Below are positions 33,600 to 45,331 of a stretch of DNA of 64,000 nt, in pieces. Under the pieces are notes generated by a model that was given only the letters and a program-made list of their open reading frames with translations, searched no databases and was not told the DNA's origin. Made by a program: the position numbers and the translations under genes. This DNA comes from Cornus controversa (taxonomy: Eukaryota; Streptophyta; Magnoliopsida; Cornales; Cornaceae), in NCBI GenBank assembly GCA_026545225.1, contig CM048845.1, forward strand, positions 93,560,533 through 93,624,532, in the 5' to 3' direction. Each line of letters begins with the position of its first letter. The stretch's first letter is position 1.

Positions 33600-35940
33600 A
33601 GAGGGCAAAGAGATGCATATTATATATAACTTCATTGTCTTGCCATAAATTCAAAATTTCAAAAAATAGAGGGCAAAGAGTAGTAACACAAATTTAATTA
33701 CTTTGAAAAGAACAAAAAAAAAAAAACACGAAGAAGAATAAGAACTTGGATGCATATTATATATAACTTCATTATCTTCCAAAAACAGAGGGCAAAAAGC
33801 AGTAATACAAATTTAACTACTTTAAAAATCAATGCATACTCATCAGACAACCATTAAAAAAATAAAAAGAAAAAAACTCACATGTAAACTGAATTTAACT
33901 ACTTTCAAAATCAGTGCATACTCATCAAACGACCATTAAGAAGATAAAATGAAAAGAACTCACATGTAAGCTGAGACAAAACTGAATCGAATACTTGTTG
34001 ATGAGATCTGAGAGGAAGTTGAGAGTCACCCTGAGAGCTGTGTTGAGGAGAGTCGAGGGAAGATGAGAGCCGTTTTTAATTTAAAAATAAAAAAATAATG
34101 GAGAGTCGTAGCCAGAGGAAGAGTGATTTTAGGTGTTTATGGTTTTGCGAGTTATAAATTTAGAAATAAAAAGAAAGGGTTTTGCTTGGGAAAGAGTTTT
34201 GCTTGGGCAATTCTATTTTTAAATTTAGAAATAAAAGAAATAAAAAGAAAGGGTTTTGTGGGTTTTGCTTGAGTAAAAAGAAAAAAACTCGCATGTAAGC
34301 TGAATTTAATTAATTTGAAAATCAGTGCATATTTATCAAACGACTATTAAGATGATAAAAAGAAAAGAACTCACATGTAAGCTGAGACGAAACTGAATCG
34401 AATGGTTGTTGATGAGATCCGAGAGGAAACTGAGAGCCGCGCTGAGAGCCGTGTTGATAAGAGTCGAGAGGAAGATGAGAGTCATTTTTAATTTAAAAAA
34501 AAAAATGGAGAACCGTAACCGAAAGGAAGAGTGTTTTTAGGTATTTAGAATTTAGAAATAAAAAGAAAGGATTTTGCTTGGGTAATTCTATTTTTAAATT
34601 TAGAAGTAAAAAGAAAGGGTTTTGCAGGTTTTGCTTGGGTAAAAAGAAAAAAACTCACATGTAAGCTGAATTTAACTACTTTGAAAATCAGTACATACTC
34701 ATCAGATAACCATTAAGAAGATAAAAAGCAAAGAACTCACATATAAGCAGAGACGAAATTGAATTGAATGATTGTTAATGAGATCCGAGAGGAAGCTGAG
34801 AACCACGCTAAGAGTAGGGTGTAACTTGGGTTGAGCAACCCGAACCCAACTCGAGCCCAGCTCAATTTTTTACGGGCTTGGGCAACTATTTTTACAATTA
34901 GGGTTGAGCTTGGGTTGAAAAATCTCAACTTAAACTTAATTAGGGTTTGGCTTGGGTTAAGGTGCCAACAATCTGAGCCCAACCTGAACCCAAATTGTAA
35001 TATTATTTTTATGCATATTTTTTATTTTAAATATATTATATATAATATTCAAATTATGATAACCTTTTTCTTTTCAACTTCCTTTATTTAGATTTTAATT
35101 TATTGTATGTTAACACTTTGATAATTAATTTTTAAAAAATTTGCCTTAAGTTCTTAATTTTTTATGTGTTTAGGAGTAATCTAATATGAAACTTATTAAA
35201 AATCGCTTTAAATTTTCAACATAAAAATTGGTGATATATATAACCCGAATTAACTCGAAATCTCAACCCGAGTTTAAAAATTTAAGGATAGGTTGGGCTA
35301 GGGTTGAGTGGTTAGGGTTGAAAGTAGGGTTAGAGTTGGATTAGGGTTAAACATTTCATATATAGGGTTGAGCTCAAGTTGTACCTCTAACCCACCCAAC
35401 CCGTCCAAGTTGCAGCCCTAGTTGAAAGCCATGTTAATGAGAGTCGAGAGGAAGATAAGAGCTGTTTTTAATTTAAAAATAAAAAAATAATGGAGAGCCG
35501 TAGTCGAAAGGAAGAATGGTTTTAAGTGTTTAGGGTTTTACAGGTTATAAATTTAGAAATAAAAAGAAAGAGTTTTGTTTGGGTAATTCTATTTTTAAAT
35601 TTAGAAATAAAATAAATAAAAAGAAAGGCTTTTGCTTGGGAAAGGGTTTTTCTTGGGTAATTCTATTTTTAAATTTAGAAATAAAAGAAATAAAAAAAAA
35701 AGATTTTGCAAGTTTTGCTTGGGTAATTACTATTTTTATATTTAGAAATAAAAAAATAATGGAGAGTCGTAGCCGAGAGGAAGAGTGATTTCAGGTGTTT
35801 AGGGTTTTGCGGGTTATAAATTTAGAAATAAAAAGAAAGGGTTTTGCTGAGGTAATTCTATTTTTAAATTTAGAAATAAAAAGAAAGGGTTTTGCTTAGG
35901 AAATGGCTTTGCATAGGTAATTCTATTTTTTTAATTTTAA
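33600..35940. repeat. Tandem array of about 370-410-bp units, interrupted by a hAT element
   Basis: Marker strings recur in order: AACTCACATGTAAGCTGAGA near 33958, 34369 and 34735 (last diverged), AGAGTCGAGAGGAAGAT near 34460 and 35437, and GAAATAAAAAGAAAGGGTTTT many times. There are at least three units plus partial copies. Read on the minus strand each unit contains CAGCTTACATGTGAGTTC, a splice-donor-like junction, so the unit may be a duplicated leader exon of the RPA70-like gene to the left (inference). The third unit is split by the hAT copy at 34815-35420. Confidence 0.75.
34815..35420 (+). mobile_element. Non-autonomous hAT element, family B, copy 3
   Basis: A 606-bp element with ends TAGGGTGTAACTTGG and CCAAGTTGCAGCCCTA. 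The 8-bp flanks GCTAAGAG and GTTGAAAG are a decayed TSD. Sister units of the surrounding array show the uninterrupted site (GCTGAGAGCC near 34441), confirming the insertion. It aligns with copy 1 along its whole length. Confidence 0.85.
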
Positions 35941-36580
35941 AATAAAAAAATAGTGTACTGAAACTAAAAAACCCTTTGTACTTTTAATAGTAGTATAATT
36001 GTGTTTGATATTTTCTAAACATGTTCATAATTTTAAAATATATATATTTTTTTCTAACACATATATGATACTTGTAAGATATTTTAATCATGTATTCGAT
36101 ACTTTTCAGATATTTTAGAATACTTTTTTTTAACAAATTTTAAACATCAAAATGCAGTTTTTCTAACAATAATATCATAGTATAATTGTTAAGAAAAATT
36201 TGAAATTTATTTTAAAAAAATGTATTGAGATATATAGCATGATTTAATACAAAATTTATTCATGCAAATTATGCAATACGACTCTTAATTCTTATTTTGC
36301 TTGTTAATCATAATATTTTTATAAAGAAATGTTAACATAAAATCATTTTTTTATATATAAAATATAAAATATAATTTATTATTTTTATATTATCATATCT
36401 TATTATACTTGTATCTTATTTTTTTTAGATTTTTCGTATCGCTTTACTCATATCGTGTTGTATCCGTATCCGTCGTGTTTCGAGAATAGTTTGTATATTT
36501 TGGATATCGAAAGTTAGAAAGTAAATGAAAGTTCTCTTTCTCTCTTTACTATCTCTCTTGCATTTTAAACGTGCTGCACC

Positions 36581-36670
36581 TTCAACTCGTATTTTTATAA
36601 CAAAATAATCATTTTAGGCAAAAGATTCAACTCGTATTTTTATAACAAAATAATCATTTTAGGCAAAAGA
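36581..36670. repeat. Tandem duplication, 2 x 45 bp
   Basis: The unit beginning TTCAACTCGTATTTTTATAA is repeated once, with no visible difference between the copies. Confidence 0.95.
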
Positions 36671-36716
36671 TTCACTGCCTACGTGGGATTTCAGGCTTTT
36701 AAGCCCACTAATTATA

Positions 36717-37512
36717 GTGCCTATTTGGGGAGCTTCCTGAAGTCTCAAAAAGTTCTTTCAGGCATCAAAAGTTCTTTTAAAAAAAATTGTGATGTTTGGT
36801 TACACGTATGTAAATGCCATGTTGAAGAAGCTGGTCGTCAGAAGCCCATTTCAGATAGATAAATTTTTTTTGCTTTTAGAACCTCCTTTTAGGAAGACAA
36901 ATTTTCTTTTGAAACAAATTTGTTATTTTACTAATTTGTCCATATACTTCTTATATATTAACAAGATTGTGTTATATTCTTTTTTGGTTTCTCATTTCTC
37001 CACCGCCACCGCTACTACCTCCTTCCACCACCACCATTACTGCCACCTCCACCACCGCCACATCCACTACCACTGCCGCCACCACCACTACCTCCACGAC
37101 CACTGCCACCACCTCCCCCATCACCATCACCACCGCTGCTTTCCACCACCACCACTACTACCACCACCATTGCTATCATCGCTTTCCACCACCACCACCA
37201 CCACCGTCACCGTTACCTCCACTTCCACCTCCACCACTGCCACCACTATTATCTCTACCAGCACTGTCACCTCCACCGTCACCTCCACAGCTTTCTTCCA
37301 TTGTTGACTTTATGCTTTCTAAGAATTGTAATCGTTGTTAATGATAAAGGATAATATAGTCAAGAAAAAAATCAGTTAAAAATTAAAGTATATTTAAAAA
37401 ATGTACTTGTCAAACGTCTTTTTTCTCCTAAATTCCTTCTAATAAAATTTCTTTTACGAAGACCTTATCAATGAAGTCTTTTTAGATATTAGGAACCTCC
37501 CCAAAGCGGGAC
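36717..37512. mobile_element. Possible non-autonomous DNA transposon with internal (CCN)n expansion
   Basis: The ends ATTTGGGGAGCTTCCT and, inverted, CTTTGGGGAGGTTCCT are terminal repeats of about 20 bp. No clear TSD was found, so borders and family are uncertain. The centre (about 36998-37296) is a long imperfect run of CCA/CCG/CTN triplets with no matching gene context. Open frames through it encode only repetitive Pro, Ser, Thr or His and are artefacts of the triplet repeat. Confidence 0.45.
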
Positions 37513-37549
37513 AAAAAGGCATGGAGTATCGTCATTGGCACATGACTAA

Positions 37550-37717
37550 TGGGCCTAGTACGTAGCCCATTTGAAGGGTATTGGCAGAACGTAGGTTTAG
37601 TATGTAATATGTCCATAATCGTAGCCACAATCACTACAGGCCCAAGTAGTACATGTGGGCTGTGGCAAGATCAACCCAACCCAACAACCCCCTTCGTTCA
37701 CCAACACTAAGTGGGCC
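37550..37717 (+). promoter_or_regulatory. Cluster of site II (TGGGCY) elements upstream of RPL7
   Basis: TGGGCC/TGGGCT cores occur at 37550-37555, 37564-37569 (inverted), 37639-37644 (inverted), 37656-37661 and 37712-37717. Site II motifs bind TCP factors and are enriched in promoters of plant ribosomal protein and proliferation genes. Here they lie 100-300 bp before the RPL7 leader exon. Confidence 0.7.
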
Positions 37718-37821
37718 TGTTGACCCGTAAAACTCTTAATTCAACGCTCAGGATCTACTTACGTACCGTAAATGAATCCAAACCGTCGGATGACTCAAGC
37801 CCTAAAATGAACCACCCTACA

Positions 37822-37830
37822 AAACCCTAA
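37822..37830 (+). promoter_or_regulatory. Telo-box of the RPL7 promoter
   Basis: AAACCCTAA, the telo-box found with site II motifs near the start of plant ribosomal-protein genes. It lies about 90 bp before the leader-exon splice donor at 37921. Confidence 0.75.
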
Positions 37831-38622
37831 TTTCCACTCTCTTTTTCAAGAGCTCACAGCTGAGAGAAACCCTCCGACCATTACAGGGAGTCCGATCTTC
37901 AACACAGCGTACATAACTCGGTAAGTGGATTCAGTTTCTTATTTGGAATTCATTTCAGTTTCACTTCTTCAATTGATCCGTGACCATACGATGAATCCAC
38001 GAGTTGTCTTATAATGAATTGGTTTGGATTTCTTCACGATTATCTTTGACCAGGGTTGGTATCAAACTTGGTATTGAAAAGATTTAGATTTTTTTTTTTT
38101 TGGATGTATCGTTATGATGAAAATGGGTATTGTTTCTGCTACCTTTTGTAGCTGGAAAATTGTAGGAGTTAAGGCATTGTAGTTTTTGATGTGTTAGATA
38201 TATTTCATTACCTGCGATCCTAATACAGCAATATGATCTTGCTAATCTGACCCAGTTACTTTTTTCAGATTTTTTTTCCCGTTGAAGAAAATGTTAAATC
38301 CAACTTATTGTTCTCTTCAATCTTTATTCAGTTCATGACAAGCAAATAGAGGGTTGTGTTAATAGTGGAAGTTTTCATTGGGTTTTCTTGCTGCATTGTG
38401 AAATTTATAATTACTCAAATGGGTCATTGGAGTATTGAGATGTCCCTTTATTTGAAAATCTAGGGTTTGGAAATAGTTTAGAGCTCCTACATATTCATAA
38501 TGGTTTTTAGTAATGAGTATCGTAGGAATGCTTTTTGTTTGTTTTTTTTTTGGGGGGCGGGGGGTTAGAATACCGCATTTGTTGAATTTTAAGTTTTTGG
38601 CTATGTTGTTGGTGGTACAGAG

Positions 38623-40482
38623 ATGGCTGAAAAGCAAGCCAATGGAGGGCCTGTGATTCCTGAGTCGGTATTAAAGAAACAGAAGAGGAGTGAGGAATGG
38701 GCTTTGGCCAAAAAGCAGGAGCTTGAAACTTTGAAGAAGAAGAACACCGAGAACCGGAAGCTGATTTTTAACAGAGCTAAGCAATATGCAAAGGAGTATG
38801 ATGAACAGGTCACTGTTTATACGTTTCTTTTGATGCACCTTGTATTCTTTTTTGTTACTTCTATGAGTTGAGTGTTATGATTTAAAATGAAAATTTAATT
38901 GGTTGTGCAGCAAAAGGAGTTGATTCAACTGAAGCGTGAGGCAAGATTGAAAGGGGGATTTTATGTTAACCCTGAAGCTAAGCTTTTGTTCATTATTCGT
39001 ATCCGTGGGTGTGTATCCATCATATTTACTTGAGATTGGAGTGTCATTTTGACTGATAATAATCCTCTTATCTTTTTTGTGACTTCTGAAACTTTCAGTA
39101 TCAATGCTATGCACCCAAAGACAAGGACTATATTGCAGCTTTTGCGTCTGAGACAGGTAACTTCCAATATCTTTTCCTTTGTGCTTGTCATGGTTTATAG
39201 TGTACCTTATGCAATAACAAGGCATTCTCCCTTTTTAGGACTTGGTGTTTCTAATAGTTATGCATATGTGGGAAAAAAGAATATCAAGTATCAGATGGTT
39301 TGGATATGTATTAGTGTTGCTCAAGAATGACTTATAGTTATGCATATTTGGGAAAAAAAATTTCAAGTCTCAAATTGTATCCAAGAATGACTTGATGCTC
39401 ATAGAGATGGTGGATCTTGATATTTTTGTTTAGGACTGGTATTTTTTGGTTCTTGTGAAACGATTGTGGAAGAGGTATGAAGTGTCAAATGGTATAGATA
39501 TGTACTATGTTGCCTTGAATGACTTGACATTGATACTGATGTGTGGATTTTGTACCAAGCAGTTTTATGTGAACTTTGATAGATTGTGTGCTGATATTGG
39601 TGGCTTTATCTGTTGCATTTGGTACCAGGGTGGGAAATAGTAAAAGTAGGGTGGGAGGAAGTAGTGTAAAATCACATCTGAATTGTGAAATGCTTAAGCT
39701 TATCTGATTTGATGGGCAACCTGTAGGTTCTCTAATACTCTAATTAGCAGCTTTTATGGTCGGGGAATACCACAATGTATCAGTAAGCACATTACAGTTG
39801 ATGTCCTACCTATTATTTTGGCTCCAAAAGATGGTTCAAATATAACTTCTAAGCTATGCATGCATTCTCTTTCTCCATGTCATCTCTTACATCTGATTAG
39901 TCTTGTTCTTCCAACACAGATTTTCAATGGTGTCTTTCTAAAAGTGAACAAAGCAACAGTGAATATGCTTCACAGGGTTGAACCTTTTGTCACTTTTGGG
40001 TATGTGGCTATTCATGTGACTTTTAATATTACCAGATTTGGAATTCTATAGAGACATAATTTCAAATATCCGTGTGTTTTAGGTACCCCAATTTGAAGAG
40101 TGTGAGGGAACTGATTTACAAAAGGGGTTATGGCAAGCTAAATAAGCAGAGGATTGCCTTGACTGACAATTCAATCATTGAACAGGTCTGTGTGTTTGTT
40201 TTGTGCTAATTCTATGTTCATTTGTATAGTGTATATGTATTGCTAAGATCCCGCTATATATTACAGGCTCTGGGTAAAAGTGGCATTATCTGCATTGAAG
40301 ATCTTGTCCACGAGATCATGACAGTTGGGCCTCATTTTAGGGAGGCTAACAACTTCCTCTGGCCATTCAAACTCAAGGCGCCATTGGGTGGTCTGAAGAA
40401 GAAGAGGAACCACTATGTTGAAGGAGGAGATGCTGGAAACCGGGAAGATTATATCAATGAGCTCATCAGGAGGATGAACTAG
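38623..40482 (+). CDS. RPL7: 60S ribosomal protein L7 (uL30)
   Basis: A leader exon (about 37850-37920) splices to 38621 just before the ATG. Coding exons 38623-38808, 38911-39008, 39099-39156, 39920-39999, 40083-40185 and 40267-40482 join in phase to 246 residues, the usual plant length. The basic N-terminus ([20 protein letters not shown], then lysine-rich) is typical of eukaryotic L7. The uL30 core includes [28 protein letters not shown] and [13 protein letters not shown]. The C-terminus is conserved ([38 protein letters not shown]). It is a structural protein of the large cytosolic ribosomal subunit. All splice sites are GT-AG and no defects were seen, so this is an active gene. Confidence 0.97.
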
Positions 40483-42590
40483 ATTTTGGTGTTATTCAGT
40501 TTTTGCAGGTTTGAGGTTCTTTTTGCCAACTCATTGGCAGTTGGAAGATCTTAGTTTTTCTTCCCCTTTTAAAGTTGGAAAGTATTTTATTTTTCAAGTG
40601 TAAGACCTAACATGGTGTTGACACCTTTACTTTGCTTTAGTTTTTGGAGTTGTATCAGTGAAACTTTATTTCCTTCCGGATTTTTTTGTTGGCAATCCTT
40701 GCAACGATGTGATGCTCATCTCATAGATAGATAGTATAAACGTGTAGCTTTAAACTGGCATTTCTACATTCTGTTTTTTACTTTCTTCCATTGCAATTTG
40801 CATGCGTCAAATCTAGCCTTTCACATGTTCTACTCAGCTTCACTTACTTTATGTAATGGTCTCCTAGACTCCTGATGAAAGAACTGACTGGTTGTTTCCG
40901 GTTCTGCTTTCACTTTGTGAAGCGCCTTTATCTGGGATACCAAGATTTTGGCTGCCTCTAGTTTACCAATGACGTAGTGTGACTAGATAACATTTTGGTT
41001 CTCGGTTATTCCTTTCAATTTCTGAAGCAGTGATTAAGTTTTTCAGCAGTTGTTTATGTGTGAACCTAGGTTATATGCTGTTGTATTTTATGGCCTTTGA
41101 TGGCTTCATCTCAGTGGGTTAGATTTGTGAAATTGTTTTAAGGTATTTTTTCAGTTTTCATATTGGAACATGCAAATGTTTATTGACTACCTCATCCTGA
41201 TAGGGAGAGATAGAATTCTTAGGCTTATCTGCTTTTAGTTGTTTGTTACTTGGCACATGGCTGTTATTTACATTGTTATAATTGAGCTACTTTAAAAAAA
41301 ATGAATTTAGAATGGTGGAGATGGTGAAACCCCTAGCAGGTAGGGTTTTTATTTTTTTCCGGGAGTTGGGTAGGATTTTGTTTTTTGGAGGAAGTCTACA
41401 GATACACAGACTTCGAAGTAAGGGTTAATGTACAAGACTTGGAGATTAGTTGCACCTACAATCATGCATAGTATGGAGGGGAGTTGACATGTTAGACTGA
41501 AAATTTGGGATAGATTCTACACAAGGGCCCGTGTACAAGATTTGGAGAAGTGTCGCACCTACAATGGTGCATAGAATGGTGGGTTTTGTGTTTGGAAGAT
41601 GATACAGGTAAATTTTCTGCAGAAAGATTGACAACTTTTGCTTCGCATTTATGTGAAATGGTTGAAGGTTGAGCCTTAAAAGTAAAGGGGTGCCTGCCTA
41701 TACCCTATGCTGTATCTTGATAGTCGAGTTGCAGGCAGCTTATTGATCCTTGAGGTATTGCTGTCTTAAAGCATGTGATGTAGCATGCAGTCTAATGATT
41801 GATGCCTTGTGAGTTCGTGTCTCCTGGTTATCATCTGTGTGTATCTTTATGAATGCTAATGCTAATACTCGTGGATGCCTGCTCCAGTGCTGTGTTATGC
41901 TGGGTTCAATGATTTGTTCAGATGTTTGCCACAACTCTGATCTAACTGGTTTTCTTGAGGTCAGAATAAACCAGAGGAAGATTGAGGTGTTTTAGTAGTC
42001 TTTGAATGACTCGATTAGTTTGCTATGAGACATGTCAAGTATATCCCATATAGTCAATTAAAATTTATCAGAGATTCATTTTTAGTTACCAACATCGATC
42101 ATTTTCTACATGAACCTGAAGCTTTTCAAGACACTGCTGCTGCTGCTGCTCCTTCCTATTGTTCATTAACCTGGGGACTGTCAAGATTCCTTCAGGGTCG
42201 GTCGGTCTCTAGAAAATTGTGACTTGGCTGAAATGAGAAGGGTACATCTTTAATCAACAAGCAAGTTTGTAGTTAGTAGGATTTGTTCTTACTCATTATC
42301 TTGGCTTAAATGAAAAGGGTATATCTTTAATCAACAAGCAAGTTTTTGTAGTTAGTAGGATTTGTTCTTACTCATCATCTTGTTGCGAAAATCTCAATGA
42401 TGTGTTGGTTGGTATTCCATTTTATGCCTGTGTAGTGAAGGAAACTTGTTATGAATCAATTCTAGTTGTGCTGTGATTGAAGATCATTTTAACAAAAAGG
42501 AAGCATTAAAGCACACCCATCTCTGTTATTCAAGTGTGTAGAGGTTTTAAGTCTGGCGAGATAATGGATGGAAGTTTTTAGCATATTGCA
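40483..42590. other. 3' UTR of RPL7 and intergenic sequence with two small tandem repeats
   Basis: The first roughly 250 bp look like 3' UTR. A 101-bp-period imperfect repeat lies at 41432-41630 (TGTACAAGA.TTGGAGA, then GCACCTACAAT). A 77-bp-period repeat lies at 42223-42380 (CTTGGCT.AAATGA.AAGGG). A (GCT)n run sits at about 42137-42151. Scattered short frames have no support, and no gene is seen. Confidence 0.5.
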
Positions 42591-42886
42591 TGTCTCTAGG
42601 TTCTGATTAATTTCTAGATTAAGGCGTCTTTTCTTTTACTTTCAGTACACTCTCATGACTGTCTTAAGGTGTTGCATTTGTAGCATAACATAAATATAGT
42701 CTACTACTTGACTTCCACCAAGAGGTTTCAAGTATAGAATCTCATATCTTGACTTTAAAAAAAACCTCAATCACAGGGCTCACAAATACAACAGAAATAT
42801 CTAAACCTATTTTTACCACCGATTATTCAAAATCCAATAATACTGAAAAAGATATAAAACCAATTCATAGGATAGGATTCTAATAA

Positions 42887-43085
42887 GAGCAATGATATAC
42901 ATCTTGAATTTGTATCATGAATGATGTGACATGTAACAATTTTATATTTTTAGGAATATAAAATTAAATAGTGAGTTAGTATTGGTGAAATTCTTTTCAT
43001 ACATAGAGTTTCCATAATATTATCATCTGTCACGTCATTCATGATATAAATTGATGAAATAATTTCATAAATTTTAGCATTCCCC
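42887..43085. mobile_element. Mutator-type MITE, family A, copy 5
   Basis: A 199-bp copy with ends GAGCAATGATA and TAGCATTCCCC. Flanks TTCTAATAA and TCCTAATAA (42878-42886, 43086-43094) are a 9-bp TSD with one mismatch. The paralogous copy B shows the empty site (CATTCTAATACACATGATC near 45162), which confirms the insertion. Confidence 0.88.
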
Positions 43086-43384
43086 TCCTAATAAACATGA
43101 TCTCTTTGACAAAACCTTTGTCATCTTCAAGGTTTTTTAATTGCCAAAGTCAGAACAACCAAACAAGATGGGGTCTACTACTAGTCCAATGAAGACTAGT
43201 AGAACCAGCGAAGGGGTTGGTTCATTTCATCCTTTAGCACCCACAAAATTCAAAACCACACATATATATATATCCCAATTTGTTTAGTCAAAGTATCTTT
43301 ACACACTATAGTCAAATAAAGATGCCATGCAAGTCCCATTCCCACAGCCCCTCCTGGGCGCATCTGAAACCTCGGCCTAAGAGA

Positions 43385-43452
<68 letters not shown>
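43385..43452. repeat. (CA)n(TA)n microsatellite in copy A
   Basis: Compound dinucleotide run; the matching run in copy B is at 46523-46583. Confidence 0.95.
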
Positions 43453-43825
43453 CCTGTGCTTGACTGTTCTTCTTGATCCTGCCTTTTTGTGGTTAGGTAA
43501 CTTATATATTCATGGAACGGGGGAGATGGTTTTTAGAACATATTAGTTGTTCTACTCTCTCTCTCTCTCTCTTTCATAATAGTTCTAGATTAAATTGGCC
43601 TGTGTAATATGATGATGTAATCAAGGATACACACAGTAATATAAACCAACACAAACTGATATTAATAAATATTGGACCAAGTATTACATAGAATAGGCAT
43701 ATGTGTGTCGTCCATGCGCGCGCGAGTTGGACGTACAAATCTTATTTATTGATCTTACACTCAGAATAACACACAAAGAGGTATTAGCTATATAGCTAGA
43801 TAGCAAGTAATTAGCTGGTTTTAGC

Positions 43826-44032
43826 TTAGGAATTAGGAACTAAGCGTCTGGAGCAAATGGTACAGTAGAACTTGCGTATTGTTTTGTGGGAGAAGGGAAC
43901 ACAAAAGACTACCAATTGGGTATCATAGTCCATAGCCAGGACAGGCCCTCCACAGTAAGGACAACCACCTCCTTTTGCTCCTTCTCTCCTCTTCAACTTC
44001 TGTCTCTGATCAACTATTTGCAATCTCCCCAT
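43826..44032 (-). CDS. Small double-CxxC protein, copy A (68 aa)
   Basis: A single-exon frame of 68 residues. The start is placed at MGRLQIVDQRQKL, the point where the two paralogues begin to align; an upstream in-frame ATG would add 21 low-complexity residues encoded by TA-rich leader DNA. Two cysteine pairs (CPYCGG at about residues 24-29 and CTIC at about 58-61) are spaced as in a small zinc ribbon. Between them is a conserved VVFCVPFSHKTIRKFYC stretch. The family is plant-specific and of unknown function; databases sometimes mislabel members as methionyl-tRNA synthetase. The paralogue at 48291-48497 differs by only a few residues and has no breaks. Zinc binding is inferred. Confidence 0.75.
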   Translation of the reverse strand: MGRLQIVDQRQKLKRREGAKGGGCPYCGGPVLAMDYDTQLVVFCVPFSHKTIRKFYCTICSRRLVPNS

Positions 44033-44395
44033 CTCAAGAGATATATATACATATAAATATATCTTCTTAATATTATATATATATATAGTACTCATTAAAA
44101 GGAATCAGTGAAGCAACTTCGTTTCAATATACAGATCGATCTAGCTTGCCATTCATGTTTTCTTTCACAATCATGCATATTTGAACATACATTTAATTTC
44201 CATTCAAGTTTGACTCTTTCTTTGTCTTTTTCCCCGTCTTAGCTGGGACGTGTGGGGTCCACACGAGGGGCATTTAGTTTCCACGAAATGTCAAGGAAAA
44301 CTCCGAAGTTGTTCTACTTTGACTATTAATTTGAAGGACTTGGGGGTCAACCCGTTCTGATTCTGATTAATTTGGAAGTTAAGGCTTATTTTCTA

Positions 44396-44658
44396 CTCCC
44401 TCCGTCCCATAATTTTAGTCCATTATTTCTTTTTGGGATGTCCCAAAATATATGTTCATTTCCTAAAATGGATTATATGATTCCTAAACTACCCATTCCA
44501 AACTCTACTATCCTAAAAGTTGGACCCACCATATAATAATAATGCTAACTTTTAAACAAGGACTAATATGTAAATTCATGTATTATTACACTAAAAAGTG
44601 GGTCCCCCATAAAAAGTTGGAATCTCCAAACATGCCAAGAATTATGGGACGGAGGGAG
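44396..44658. mobile_element. Stowaway MITE (Tc1/mariner type)
   Basis: Perfect terminal inverted repeats CTCCCTCCGTCCC...GGGACGGAGGGAG, flanked by TA on both sides, the Stowaway target site. 263 bp, AT-rich inside, non-coding. Copy A of the duplication lacks it at the matching position, so it inserted after the duplication. Confidence 0.95.
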
Positions 44659-45331
44659 TATTTCTTTTACTTTTACTACTCTCATGACTATAAGGTTCTC
44701 CGTCATCCGTCTTGAATTCTAAAAAATAAAAATAAACAATTATCACTTATACCAGTCTAGACAATATTTTTACCAAATTTTGAATTCAAATATTGATTTT
44801 CTCACTCTGTTAGTGTGACATCAGTTTTATTAGTGTGACGTGCATACAAATAAAATCTAATGTCAGAAGTAGAAAAGTGTTAAAATTATCAATTTTGTCC
44901 TCCTCATACATTAAATGATATCCTTGACTTCATTAATAATCATGGTTAAAAAAATAAAATTATCAAATAAAATAAAATAAATGTTAGTAAATCTAATGGA
45001 ATATTAAAACCATAGGAGAGTCTAGTAGGGATAAGTACTGAGGAGTGTATTTGGCAATTACCAAAAAAAAAAACTCAATCACGGAAATCTAAACCTATTT
45101 TACCACCTATCATACAAGATCCAATAATATTGCAAAAGATTCAAAACCACTTTCACATAGCATTCTAATACACATGATCACTTTGACCATGAACAAACAA
45201 ACTTCGGCTCTGACCATAAAACAATATGTTAGTATTGTGTCTACATTCATGGGATTAAGTGAAGGATAATGATATTATGTACACATTCTGGACGGGACAC
45301 CACTTGCAACAATAATCAATTTGTGTGTATG

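Larger units (their letters stand above)
42590..44355. repeat. Tandem segmental duplication, copy A
   Basis: This block aligns in order with 44355-48720. Shared landmarks are TTCTGATTAATTT (near 42600 / 44359), the ATCTAAACCTATTTT block (42800 / 45085), CTAGTCCAATGAAGACTAGTAG-like sequence (43183 / 46263), the GGGCGCAT..GAAACCTCGGC block with (CA)n(TA)n (43355 / 46494), and the small CxxC gene (43826 / 48291). Copy A carries a family A MITE that copy B lacks. The borders are approximate. Confidence 0.8.

Noticed and set aside
36789-37341. Overlapping plus-strand frames of 172 and 124 residues rich in His, Ser, Thr and Pro
   Set aside because: They are readings of the CCN triplet array in two frames, with no domain, no splice context and TE-like flanks.
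38601-39225. Minus frames across RPL7 exons 2-4
   Set aside because: Shadows of RPL7 coding sequence and introns; no independent support.
39157-39919. Possible snoRNA in the long RPL7 intron
   Set aside because: Ribosomal-protein introns often host box C/D snoRNAs, but I found no C box (RTGATGA) and D box (CTGA) pair at proper spacing with terminal stems.
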